From Carboxylicivirga agarovorans (GTDB lineage Bacteria; Bacteroidota; Bacteroidia; Bacteroidales; Marinilabiliaceae): a stretch of DNA of 64,000 nucleotides. Positions 1 to 8,402 of this stretch are shown here, piece after piece. The first letter of the stretch is position 1. Every line of letters begins with the position of its first letter. A model generated the notes under the pieces. It did not search any database. It was given only the letters and a program-made list of their open reading frames with translations, and was not told the origin of the DNA. The stretch lies in the NCBI RefSeq assembly GCF_050589845.1, contig NZ_JBNGPA010000032.1, forward strand, positions 5,799-69,798. Direction: 5' to 3'. The position numbers and the translations under genes are program-made.

Positions 1-68
1 AATCAGTTCTGCTCTTTTCAACTTTCAACATTTTTGATCAAATAATGGATTTTAATGCTTAAATCATT

Positions 69-76
69 TAGATTTG
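69..76 (+). promoter_or_regulatory. Possible -7 promoter element of the metal operon
   Basis: TAGATTTG matches the Bacteroidota -7 consensus TAnnTTTG. It lies about 85 bases before the first ATG of the operon and just upstream of the inverted repeat at 99-138, so transcription would start before that repeat. No well-spaced -33 TTTG was seen, which keeps confidence modest. Confidence 0.35.
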
Positions 77-98
77 AATATAAGCATTAAGGACCAGT

Positions 99-138
99 CT
101 GTTACAATTGGTGGGCAGTAAATAGAAAATTGTAACAG
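99..138. promoter_or_regulatory. Perfect 11-bp inverted repeat, candidate operator
   Basis: CTGTTACAATT at 99-109 is exactly repeated in inverse as AATTGTAACAG at 128-138, with 18 bases between. It sits in the leader of the metal operon, 24 bases before the ATG at 163. The arrangement suits either two half-sites for a metal-sensing repressor such as a Fur/Zur-family protein, or an mRNA hairpin. There is no run of T after it, so it is not a standard terminator. The regulator is inferred, not shown. Confidence 0.5.
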
Positions 139-162
139 AAAGAGCAAAGACCTAACACGAAT

Positions 163-1089
163 ATGTACGAAACTTTTAACCTGTTTGCAGCTATTGCACT
201 TGCTATCTTTATTGAGGCAATGCCTTTTTTAGTGATTGGCGCACTCTTCTCTGCATTTATCGAAGTATATGTCTCCACTCAGCGACTCCTGCGCATGGTA
301 CCAAGGAATATTGCAGGAGGTCTGGCATTGGGTATTAGTGCTGGTTTTGTGCTTCCAACCTGTGAATGTGGAGTGGTACCGATCGTTCGTCGCCTGATGA
401 ACAAGGGAGTACCTCCTTATATTGCCATCGCCTACATGTTGGCGGCCCCCATCGTAAATCCGGTAGTTTTGGCGTCTACCTACATTGCGTTTCGTGGAAG
501 TTTTACCATGGTTTTTGCCAGGATATTGCTGGCTGTTATAGTTGCAGCAACTGTGGCATTGATAGCTAAGTCACTGGTCAATGTTATACGTCATTCATAC
601 CAATTGGCAGATGAGCACAAATGTGATCACGAGCATCATGATCACAATCATCATGATCATTCCCATACATCCCATAAGCCGAAAATAGTCACTGTACTCA
701 GGCATGCTGCAATGGAATTTATGGATATGGGTAAGTATCTTATCATAGGAGCGTTAATTGCGGCAGCTTTTAAAACGTTTCTGCCCGTAAGTGTCATGGA
801 TAGCTTTGGTGATAACCTGGCTTTATCCATTGGCGGAATGATGGTTCTTGCCATTCTCCTGTCTGTTTGTTCGGAGGCAGATGCCTTTGTGGCCGCCTCA
901 TTTGTTGGTTTCCCGCTGGCATCTCAATTGGCATTTATAGGAATAGGTCCAATGGTTGATCTAAAACTAATAGGCATGTATGGCATCACCTTTCAGCGAA
1001 GAATGGTGATGGTTTTGATACTTGTACCATTTGTGCTGGTATACCTGATTGCAATGATTGCAGGTAAAGCAGGAATCATAATTAGTTAA
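163..1089 (+). CDS. UPF0718/DUF318 (YcgR-type) permease with a His-rich loop
   Basis: A 308-residue inner-membrane protein with about eight hydrophobic helices. Two family motifs are visible: PTCECG (residues 65-70), a Cys-x-Cys pair in an early helix, and CSEAD (236-240) in the second half. The central cytoplasmic loop (about 152-172) is packed with His and Asp around one Cys, as in many metal transporters. The family includes ArsP-like and putative Cu/Zn efflux permeases. The next gene is YcgQ-like and starts 3 bases after this stop, so this is the usual YcgR/YcgQ pair. Family is secure; the transported metal is inferred. Confidence 0.85.
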   Translation: MYETFNLFAAIALAIFIEAMPFLVIGALFSAFIEVYVSTQRLLRMVPRNIAGGLALGISAGFVLPTCECGVVPIVRRLMNKGVPPYIAIAYMLAAPIVNPVVLASTYIAFRGSFTMVFARILLAVIVAATVALIAKSLVNVIRHSYQLADEHKCDHEHHDHNHHDHSHTSHKPKIVTVLRHAAMEFMDMGKYLIIGALIAAAFKTFLPVSVMDSFGDNLALSIGGMMVLAILLSVCSEADAFVAASFVGFPLASQLAFIGIGPMVDLKLIGMYGITFQRRMVMVLILVPFVLVYLIAMIAGKAGIIIS

Positions 1090-1092
1090 TGT

Positions 1093-2202
1093 ATGAAGGC
1101 GACTTTAGCAAAAATATATGGAATAACAGAGGCCCTTATGCTATTAATCACAGGGCTGTTCGCCTTGGGTCTGTCCTTATCAGATAACTATGGTTTATTA
1201 ATGAATGAAAACTTCAGGTGGCTAACCTTTGCAGGTGCTTTGTTACTCATAATAGCAGGGCTTGTATTGCTTGTAAAGCCGCCTGAAAAAAAAGGAAGTA
1301 ACCTGGTGTTTTTTGGTCTTTTGTTTCTGCTTGTTGTTATTGGTAAGCCATTTTTACCCAATTCAGATATGCCTGATCCTTCCGCGAGTTTTATGCAAGC
1401 CGGACTGTGGGATCAGATTGATCAGACACGTTTTCCCAAAGAAGAATTGAGCAATCTTTCGACACTTGGGGCAGATATGGTATATACCAGCGGCTCATCC
1501 TTTACAACAGTAGGGGTAGTTAAGCGCCTTGACGAATTGGATGAACAACAGAGTTTTGCATTGATGTCAACCTTTATGTACTGCTGTGTGGCTGATATGT
1601 TTGGGACCGGGTTCCGTGTTCCGGCAGACAATTTTGATAAACTGGAAGATGGGCAAATGGTAATGATCAGCGGTAAGCTCGAAAAAGAACAATTGCCGGT
1701 TGACCTGCCTAATTTCAGGTTTGGCAGGGCATTGATTTCGTCAACCAATAAAGATTACTACCTGAAAGCAGAACATATAATGACCTATAACCGGCTGGAT
1801 CAATTGCCATTGCTTTCTGAATTAATCACAGAGGGAGAACGAATTGAACGATTCAGAGCGGCACTGGAACGAGCCAGTTTATTGGACAAACTGGCTTCAG
1901 ATGAACCATTCACCATTTTTATTCCTGTCGATAAGGCTCTTGAGGATCTGGATGTGCCGTTTGAGAAGATGTCAAAAAGGGAATTGAAGAAATTTCTGAA
2001 GACCCATATGGTGAAAGGCAAATTGCTGAGCAGGGATCTTATGCAATATGACCAAATTGAGTCGTTAAGTGGCATGGAATTGAAGATTGATTTTAAACAC
2101 GCAAAGAATACCGTTAATACATCACGTGTCTTATTTAAAGATACAGAAGCGCAGAACGGCGTGTTGCATTTTATTTATCCGGCTCTTACAGCTTCGGAAT
2201 AG
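1093..2202 (+). CDS. YcgQ-like (TIGR03943/DUF1980) protein fused to a fasciclin domain
   Basis: 369 residues. The N-terminus has three hydrophobic segments (about 12-30, 43-61 and 71-88). The DUF1980-like region (about 95-235) contains the typical paired cysteines followed by Ala-Asp (CCVAD, 164-168). From about 240 to 365 the sequence looks like a fasciclin/FAS1 domain: a leading helical stretch, FTIFIPVDKAL, a K-x-FLKTHMVKGKL region and a closing V-LHFI strand. YcgQ partners UPF0718 permeases in Gram-positive bacteria, and here too it directly follows the permease. The added FAS1 domain, normally extracellular and adhesive, is unusual. Which metal or ligand is involved is unknown. Confidence 0.75.
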   Translation: MKATLAKIYGITEALMLLITGLFALGLSLSDNYGLLMNENFRWLTFAGALLLIIAGLVLLVKPPEKKGSNLVFFGLLFLLVVIGKPFLPNSDMPDPSASFMQAGLWDQIDQTRFPKEELSNLSTLGADMVYTSGSSFTTVGVVKRLDELDEQQSFALMSTFMYCCVADMFGTGFRVPADNFDKLEDGQMVMISGKLEKEQLPVDLPNFRFGRALISSTNKDYYLKAEHIMTYNRLDQLPLLSELITEGERIERFRAALERASLLDKLASDEPFTIFIPVDKALEDLDVPFEKMSKRELKKFLKTHMVKGKLLSRDLMQYDQIESLSGMELKIDFKHAKNTVNTSRVLFKDTEAQNGVLHFIYPALTASE

Positions 2203-2227
2203 ATCATAATTGAAACATTAAAACTCT

Positions 2228-3073
2228 ATGAATAAAATAGTCCACTTGCTTAAACACCCTCTATTTATATTCTTCCTTCTTGGAACAGGTATGTATGTAT
2301 TATATGTTTTGCTTGGGCGGTATGTAGAAAATAATAGCAGGAAAATTGTTGTCAGTAACGCGCAAATAGAACTTTTGCGTGAAGATTATTTCCGTACCTG
2401 GAGTCGTTATCCTACCGAAGAAGAAATGCAGAGCCAGATCTATGGTCATGTGATGGATGAAATATTTTATAAGGAAGCGGTTAACATGGGATTGGATAAA
2501 TCTGATATCGCGGTGAAGAAAAGGTTGCGTCAGTTAATGGAAATGATGCTGGATGACTATTCTACGGTTTATGCCACTGAACAGCAGTTAAGGGAATATC
2601 TGCAATCGAATCCTGATAAATTCAGGGAGGAATCAACCATCTCTTTTTCCCACCTTTACTTTGATGTGAATGATAAGGAAACGGCTTATAAAGTTCTTAA
2701 AAACCTTAAGGATGCTTCAGATATAAGCAGGTATGAGGGCTATAGTTTAATGATGGTGCCTGTTGATTTTTACTCAGAGACAATGAGTAACGTTGCCAGA
2801 ACTACGGGTAAAGAGTTTGCAAACCAGGTATTTCAGTTAAAAACCAATGAATGGCAAGGTCCGATAGCTTCTGTTTACGGATGGCACCTGGTATGGGTTG
2901 AGAACATTGAGCCGGGTAAAGTACCTGACCTGAACAGTGTATGGGATATTGTAGAAAGGGAGTGGGCAGCCGAACAAAAAAAGATCAGGAAGAAAGAGCA
3001 GTATTCTTTAATGCGTCAACAGTATGAAATCGTTTTTGAAGATACGGACAAATACACAAGTGATAAAAGCTAG
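2228..3073 (+). CDS. Membrane-anchored parvulin-type peptidyl-prolyl isomerase
   Basis: 281 residues with one N-terminal hydrophobic helix (about 11-30) acting as a membrane anchor, then a helical SurA/PrsA-like chaperone region (about 40-125) and a PPIC-type domain (about 130-250) with the ending PIASVYGWHLVWVENI, the usual last strand of parvulins. It would assist folding of exported proteins in the periplasm. It lies 25 bases after the YcgQ-like gene and 28 before the HupE-like gene, so it belongs to the same transcript. It may serve the exported domains of its neighbours, which is inference. Confidence 0.75.
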   Translation: MNKIVHLLKHPLFIFFLLGTGMYVLYVLLGRYVENNSRKIVVSNAQIELLREDYFRTWSRYPTEEEMQSQIYGHVMDEIFYKEAVNMGLDKSDIAVKKRLRQLMEMMLDDYSTVYATEQQLREYLQSNPDKFREESTISFSHLYFDVNDKETAYKVLKNLKDASDISRYEGYSLMMVPVDFYSETMSNVARTTGKEFANQVFQLKTNEWQGPIASVYGWHLVWVENIEPGKVPDLNSVWDIVEREWAAEQKKIRKKEQYSLMRQQYEIVFEDTDKYTSDKS

Positions 3074-3101
3074 TAATTAGTCGTTGTAAATAAGTTTTTC
3101 A

Positions 3102-5354
3102 ATGAGTTACCCTCTTAATAAATACCAGGAACTACGATCATTGCCGGCCGCATTTAAAGCAATGCTGCTGTTGCTGATGTTTTGTTGTTTTCAGCCAGGC
3201 GACCTGTATGCCGACGATCCGGGTATTGCCAAAGTACGATTGATTCAGCAGAGTGACAGTAGTTATGTTTTTGAGGTTGATATCCCTCAGAACTTTCTTG
3301 GCTCTTTTCAAAAACCTATACTTCCTCCGGGATTTACGATTACTAAACCAGAAAGAGAGTTTCAATCCGGCTGGGTTACATTAAAAGCTGATATCATAGC
3401 AACAAAAAGAGGGTTCAGCCATGAAGATATTATTGTATTGCCATGGGCCAGGAATGCAGTTGATGTAACGGCGCAATGGTTGGACGGGACTTCTTATAAG
3501 GGCTTTTTCACAAGGTCTCTTAATGGCATTCATGTTCCCTTGAATCAGATTATGTCACATGAACTAAGCACAAAAGAGGTGCTGACAACATACTTTATAA
3601 GCGGACTCAGACATTGGCAGTTTAAGCTGGTTCACATATTACTCGTATTTACATTGGTTATAGTGCTGCCCAATCGTAAGCTATTTAAGGTTTTACTGGC
3701 TTTTACCCTGGGACAAATGACAGCTATGGTTCTGATTGACTTTCAAATTACAGGATCAGAGCTTCTTTTTGGCGATTTAATGCTATTGCTATTGGTAATT
3801 TATATCGCCTTTTATCACTATCGTAAAAAGAAAATTCAATACCTCTTACTAATGGTTTTTGCTACTGCTATATGCCATAGTATGTCTTTGGGCAATGAGC
3901 TTCGTTCTGAAAGTTTGCTATCAACGCAAAAAGTACAGGCCGTATTTGCATTCAATATGGCGATGGATATGGGAAACTATTTGCTGGGCAGTATTTTGCT
4001 AGGGATTATGAGCGTCATTGGTAATGAAAAACTTAATTCAATATACCTGCCGGTAGTATCAGGTAGTCTGGCTGTATTTTGCATGCTTTACATCTTTAAT
4101 GACAATGTACTGGCGGGTAACGATCAGGTGCTTGACTTCCAAACAAGCAGAAATGAAGCAATGGTGCAGACAACTGTCAATAACCCTATCGAAGGGACGG
4201 GAGGTGTATCAAAAAGCAAGGGATTCATGACATCCCCGATCATGTTGTTTCTCTCGGTTGAACCATATGAAACACGTAAAGAAATACTGATAACGGGTCG
4301 TGAAGTTGTCAATATACTGGATCTGAAATTGACAGAGGAGAATACCATTCCATCTCATCAGCAACCGTCAATAAAGCGTCGTTTGGAGCAGTTGATAGGT
4401 CAAAGGGATTCCACGTTTATTAATAAGGACTTAAGCAATGCAGAAATAGTAGTAGCAAATTTTGTAATATTGGGAAAAGGTGGTGTCACGGTTAAGGAAA
4501 CTGCAGTTGATGAGGATGTGGATGAAGCCATAGTAGGCATTACTTTGAATTATTTAACTGGTGATTATCCTGATTCGATCCGATTTAACTGGCACTTGTT
4601 TTCTGGGAGTGAAAGCATTGATTTATCTATGGTTGATCCGCATGCTACCTATTCAGGTGAGGTAACACCTCTTAAAAATGAGGTAAGATGGGCCAGTCGT
4701 ATTAAAGGATATAAGGTTCCCGCCATTGAACCCATTGAAGTAAAGAAAGAGCCCATTGCCATTATTTCCTATGCTATCTGGTTTTGTTTGATACTGGCAG
4801 TGCTGGTGACCTGGTTTTATAAAAGGGTTTTGTACAATAACAGGATGGCACGGTTTTACCTGACTTTTACCTTATTACTTGGCTTCCTGTTATTTCCTTT
4901 TGCTCGTCCAGCACTGGGCATTTCCTTTATCTCCCATGGAAAACCATCAATGGAAAAGGGGAAGTTATTATTGGATGATCTGTTGACCAATGTATACCGT
5001 GCATTTGACCAAAAGCTGGAGGATGCTGTTTACGATCGCTTGGCATTGAGCGTAACAGATGAGCAATTGGCAGAGATCTATTTGCAGAACCGTGAATCAA
5101 TGGCCCTTGAAAACAGGGGAGGGGCAAGAGCTACAGTGGATGAAGTAACAATAAGTGAGGTTTATGCAATCAGCCAATTAAAGGCCGGAACATACCAGGC
5201 CGATACTGAATGGACGGTTCGTGGTTCTGTCAATCATTTTGGTCATACTCATTATCGACAGAACAGATACCGCGCTTTGGTAACGCTTATAATAGAGAAG
5301 GATATCTGGAAGATCGGCAATGTGGAAATTTTGGATGCCAGGCGCATCTATTAA
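3102..5354 (+). CDS. HupE/UreJ-like membrane protein with large extra domains
   Basis: 750 residues. It has a signal peptide (about 1-37) and a periplasmic beta-rich domain to about residue 170. A block of about six to seven helices follows (about 175-330), with the GLRHWQFKLVHILL start typical of HupE/UreJ_2 proteins and a later Asp/His-containing helix set. A second extracellular domain (about 345-550), two more helices (about 555-610) and a soluble C-terminal domain complete it. HupE/UreJ proteins are linked to nickel or cobalt uptake, and the short HupE_2 group is widespread with unknown substrates. The length and extra domains are well beyond the roughly 200-residue core. The role as a metal transporter is inferred from family and neighbours. 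Confidence 0.65.
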   Translation: MSYPLNKYQELRSLPAAFKAMLLLLMFCCFQPGDLYADDPGIAKVRLIQQSDSSYVFEVDIPQNFLGSFQKPILPPGFTITKPEREFQSGWVTLKADIIATKRGFSHEDIIVLPWARNAVDVTAQWLDGTSYKGFFTRSLNGIHVPLNQIMSHELSTKEVLTTYFISGLRHWQFKLVHILLVFTLVIVLPNRKLFKVLLAFTLGQMTAMVLIDFQITGSELLFGDLMLLLLVIYIAFYHYRKKKIQYLLLMVFATAICHSMSLGNELRSESLLSTQKVQAVFAFNMAMDMGNYLLGSILLGIMSVIGNEKLNSIYLPVVSGSLAVFCMLYIFNDNVLAGNDQVLDFQTSRNEAMVQTTVNNPIEGTGGVSKSKGFMTSPIMLFLSVEPYETRKEILITGREVVNILDLKLTEENTIPSHQQPSIKRRLEQLIGQRDSTFINKDLSNAEIVVANFVILGKGGVTVKETAVDEDVDEAIVGITLNYLTGDYPDSIRFNWHLFSGSESIDLSMVDPHATYSGEVTPLKNEVRWASRIKGYKVPAIEPIEVKKEPIAIISYAIWFCLILAVLVTWFYKRVLYNNRMARFYLTFTLLLGFLLFPFARPALGISFISHGKPSMEKGKLLLDDLLTNVYRAFDQKLEDAVYDRLALSVTDEQLAEIYLQNRESMALENRGGARATVDEVTISEVYAISQLKAGTYQADTEWTVRGSVNHFGHTHYRQNRYRALVTLIIEKDIWKIGNVEILDARRIY

Positions 5355-5425
5355 TTGAATAAAGTGATTCAGTATTAGTTTAACATGGCAGATAAAGCAT
5401 TATAGTATTTGAAAAGCAATAGATT

Positions 5426-6091
5426 ATGATAGAACTGACCCAATTGGAATTTCGATATCCTAAATCTGATTTTAGGCTTTCTATCGAACAACTAAACATA
5501 GCTAAAGGTAGTAAGGTGGCGGTTATTGGGCCAAGCGGTTCGGGTAAAACAACCTTACTTAATCTTATTGCAGGCATTATTGATCCCATTGAAGGGCAGG
5601 TAAAGGTTGGTAATACAAAAGTGGAGATGCTTTCAGATAAGGCGAGGCGCAACTACAGGATTCAGGAAATTGGCTTTGTTTTTCAGGACTTTCGGCTGAT
5701 CTCTTATCTGAATGCCAGGGATAATATCTATTTGCCTTTCAAAATCAATAATGGGATAAAAGCCAATAGTGATACAAATGAATGGATTGCACACATGACG
5801 AAAGAAATGGGTATTGAAAACAAATTACACAAGTATCCGGGGCATTTGTCACATGGTGAGAAACAGCGACTAGCCATTTGCAGAGCCCTGGTTGCCCGTC
5901 CTTCAGTTATTCTTGCTGATGAGCCCACCGGTAATCTGGATCCGGATAATAAGGCTAAAATTATGCAGTTACTATTCTCCTATGTTACTAAGAATAATTC
6001 AACCCTGGTGACAGTTACACATGACCATGAAATACTCAAGGGTTTTGATACTGTCATTGATTTTAATGATTTAAGAACCAGAAAGTCATGA
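5426..6091 (+). CDS. ABC transporter ATP-binding protein, LolD/MacB type
   Basis: 221 residues with a Walker A motif GPSGSGKT (35-42), Q-loop region FVFQDF (84-89), a signature read as LSHGE (141-145, where most members have LSGGQ), Walker B VILADEPTGNLD (161-172) and a switch His in VTHDHE. Short ATPases with DEPTGNLD belong to the LolD/FtsE/MacB group, which drives extrusion or mechanotransmission and not uptake. Its stop overlaps the permease start by 4 bases (ATGA), so the two are translationally coupled. Confidence 0.9.
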   Translation: MIELTQLEFRYPKSDFRLSIEQLNIAKGSKVAVIGPSGSGKTTLLNLIAGIIDPIEGQVKVGNTKVEMLSDKARRNYRIQEIGFVFQDFRLISYLNARDNIYLPFKINNGIKANSDTNEWIAHMTKEMGIENKLHKYPGHLSHGEKQRLAICRALVARPSVILADEPTGNLDPDNKAKIMQLLFSYVTKNNSTLVTVTHDHEILKGFDTVIDFNDLRTRKS

Positions 6092-7266
6092 TTCAGAGTT
6101 TATATCTTGCTTTAAAATATTTGCAATACAATAGCTATCAAACGCTGACTCTTGTGGGTTCCATCGGACTGATGCTCTATCTCCCTGCCGGGCTTCAAAA
6201 ACTGATCAGTGAAAGCGAACAGCAAATGATGTCAAGGGCAGAAACCACACCCCTGATCATAGGACCGAAGGGTAACTCAACCGATTTAGTTATTAACGGG
6301 ATTTATTTTGAGCAGAATGAAATAGAACAGATAAGCTACCTCAAAGCCCGGGAATTAGATCAGCTTGGGTTTGGTTACTCCATTCCATTGATTTCTGTTT
6401 ATAAAGCCAGGGATTACCCCATTGTAGGTACCACGCTTGATTATTTTAAGTTCAGAAAACTAAGTGTTGATGAAGGACGTAATCTACAATTTATTGGAGA
6501 ATGTGTGATTGGCAGTGAGGTCTCAGAAACCTTAAATCTTAGTGTTGGCGACAGCCTGGTTTCCTCTCCTGATAATTTTCTTGACCTGGCTGGTTCGTAC
6601 CCCCTTCAAATGACCGTTGTCGGTATTTTAAAAGCGTCAAATACCCCGGATGACAAAGCAGTATTCACAGACTTAAAAACCAACTGGGTGATTATGGGCT
6701 TTGGTCATGGTCATGAAGATATGTCAATGGTGAATGATCCGACGTTGATATTAAAAAAGGATAGTTCCAATATTACTGCGAGTTCCAAGCTGTTTATTCA
6801 CAATCAAATTGATGGTAAAAAGCTGCAAAGTTTTCACTTTCATGGTGATATTATGTCATTTCCAATCAGTGCCATACTTTTTGTCACCAATGATCATAAA
6901 TCAACCACGCTTTTAAGAGGACGCTACAAGACAGCAGATTATCAGGAACAGGTTCTTATTCCTTCTGAAGTGATTAGCAACCTTCTTGAGAATATATTCA
7001 GGATAAAACACATTTTTAATACTGTTTTTATTCTCGTTGGTGCAGCTACCTTATTAATCCTGGGTTTAATAATTATTCTTACACTGCGTCTGCGAAGAAA
7101 AGAATTATATACCATGTTTACCATTGGTTCAAGCAAAACAAAGACAATGGAAATTATCAGCGGCGAACTTCTTTTTGTCATTTGCGGTAGTTTTTTGCTT
7201 GCTACTATCCTATATGGCTTTACTGGTTACTTTGTTGATGATTTTATTCGTCAGTTTATTATTTAA
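6088..7266 (+). CDS. FtsX/LolC-like ABC permease
   Basis: 392 residues. One N-terminal helix (about 20-35) is followed by a large periplasmic domain (about 40-300) and three C-terminal helices (about 305-390), the MacB/FtsX four-helix plan. It starts on the ATGA overlap with the ATPase. Like its ATPase it should belong to type VII ABC systems that handle lipoproteins, peptides or small molecules at the inner membrane. The gene that follows is a ZnuA-like binding lipoprotein, an unusual partner, because zinc importers normally use an unrelated permease (ZnuB). A loop with HGHED lies in the periplasmic domain. The substrate is unknown. Confidence 0.8.
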   Translation: MIQSLYLALKYLQYNSYQTLTLVGSIGLMLYLPAGLQKLISESEQQMMSRAETTPLIIGPKGNSTDLVINGIYFEQNEIEQISYLKARELDQLGFGYSIPLISVYKARDYPIVGTTLDYFKFRKLSVDEGRNLQFIGECVIGSEVSETLNLSVGDSLVSSPDNFLDLAGSYPLQMTVVGILKASNTPDDKAVFTDLKTNWVIMGFGHGHEDMSMVNDPTLILKKDSSNITASSKLFIHNQIDGKKLQSFHFHGDIMSFPISAILFVTNDHKSTTLLRGRYKTADYQEQVLIPSEVISNLLENIFRIKHIFNTVFILVGAATLLILGLIIILTLRLRRKELYTMFTIGSSKTKTMEIISGELLFVICGSFLLATILYGFTGYFVDDFIRQFII

Positions 7267-7337
7267 ATATATCACCGCTTGCATTTGCAATGGCACTAAA
7301 TAAAAGAGATCAAATTAACAAACCAAATATCTGACAC

Positions 7338-8234
7338 ATGAAACACATAGTTTATTTATTACTGACCCTTAGCCTGTCAGCATGCTTTTCGAAAAAAGGG
7401 AATGAACAGGCACAAGCACCTTCAAAACCAGTGATCACAGCAGTGAATTACCCTTTGTATTACTTTACAGAACGTATAGGTGGTGATTATGTTGATTTGA
7501 AATACACCATCCCTTCCGATGTTGATCCTGCCTATTGGATCCCTGATTCAGAAAGTCTTACGCTCATTCAGGAATGTGACGTCCTGTTCACTAATGGTGC
7601 AGATTATGCCAAATGGTTGAATAATGTAAGTATACCCGAACGTATCAAAGTCAATACCACGGCTGGCCTTAAAGATGAATACATTGAAATTAAAATAGGA
7701 CAGGCACACAGTCATGGAGATGGGGAGGAACATGTTCATACCGGCCTGGCTTTTACAACATGGTTGGATCTGTCGATTGCCATGCGGCAGGCAGAAGCAA
7801 TTAAAGATAAGCTGGTTGAGTTGTGTCCTGACAAAAAGAGTGAGATTGAGGCCAATTTTGCAGGACTAAAGACCGATTTAAAAAGTCTCGACGGACAGTT
7901 GAAAAACATACAATCAGATGCCGTTTTAATAGGCTCACACCCTGTATATCAATACCTGGCTTCCGCCTATCACTTAGAGATATATAATGTTCATTTTGAG
8001 CCCAATGAACTGCCTTCTAACAAGCAGTGGCATGAATTGGATCATTTATTGGACCATTACCCGGCAGCAATGATGATTTGGGAAGCAGAGCCATTGCCTC
8101 AAATAAAAGAGGAGTTGGAGAAAAGAAAAGTTGCAGTCATTGTTTATAGTCCGGTTGGGAATAAACCTGTGGAGGGAAATTTTTTAAGTGTTATGCAAAG
8201 CAATGTAAAGGAGTTGTCCTCCCAATTGTATTAG
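7338..8234 (+). CDS. Divergent ZnuA-like metal-binding lipoprotein
   Basis: 298 residues with a lipoprotein signal (LSLSAC, lipidated Cys16) and a cluster A-1/TroA-ZnuA fold outline: NYPLYYFTERIGGD at the start, DPAYWIPD where ZnuA proteins usually show DPHxYxPxP, and GSHPVYQYLASAY for the helix carrying the second His. A short His/Glu-rich loop (about 121-135) replaces the longer His loop of ZnuA. The first metal-ligand His is not at its usual place, so metal specificity may differ. No ZnuB/ZnuC lies nearby; the upstream ABC pair is of the LolD/FtsX type. Confidence 0.75.
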   Translation: MKHIVYLLLTLSLSACFSKKGNEQAQAPSKPVITAVNYPLYYFTERIGGDYVDLKYTIPSDVDPAYWIPDSESLTLIQECDVLFTNGADYAKWLNNVSIPERIKVNTTAGLKDEYIEIKIGQAHSHGDGEEHVHTGLAFTTWLDLSIAMRQAEAIKDKLVELCPDKKSEIEANFAGLKTDLKSLDGQLKNIQSDAVLIGSHPVYQYLASAYHLEIYNVHFEPNELPSNKQWHELDHLLDHYPAAMMIWEAEPLPQIKEELEKRKVAVIVYSPVGNKPVEGNFLSVMQSNVKELSSQLY

Positions 8235-8402
8235 GGTGTTGATCTACTGCTATTAAGAATCGTACGTTTTCAACCCTCAAATTGTTATTTAATTAATTGT
8301 ACTGAATGTTAAATGTTTACGAAGATATTGACTACTATTTTTAATAGTCGTATTTTTTTGAGAATACAAGAACATAGTGCAGAATAATCATAACAATAAA
8401 TA

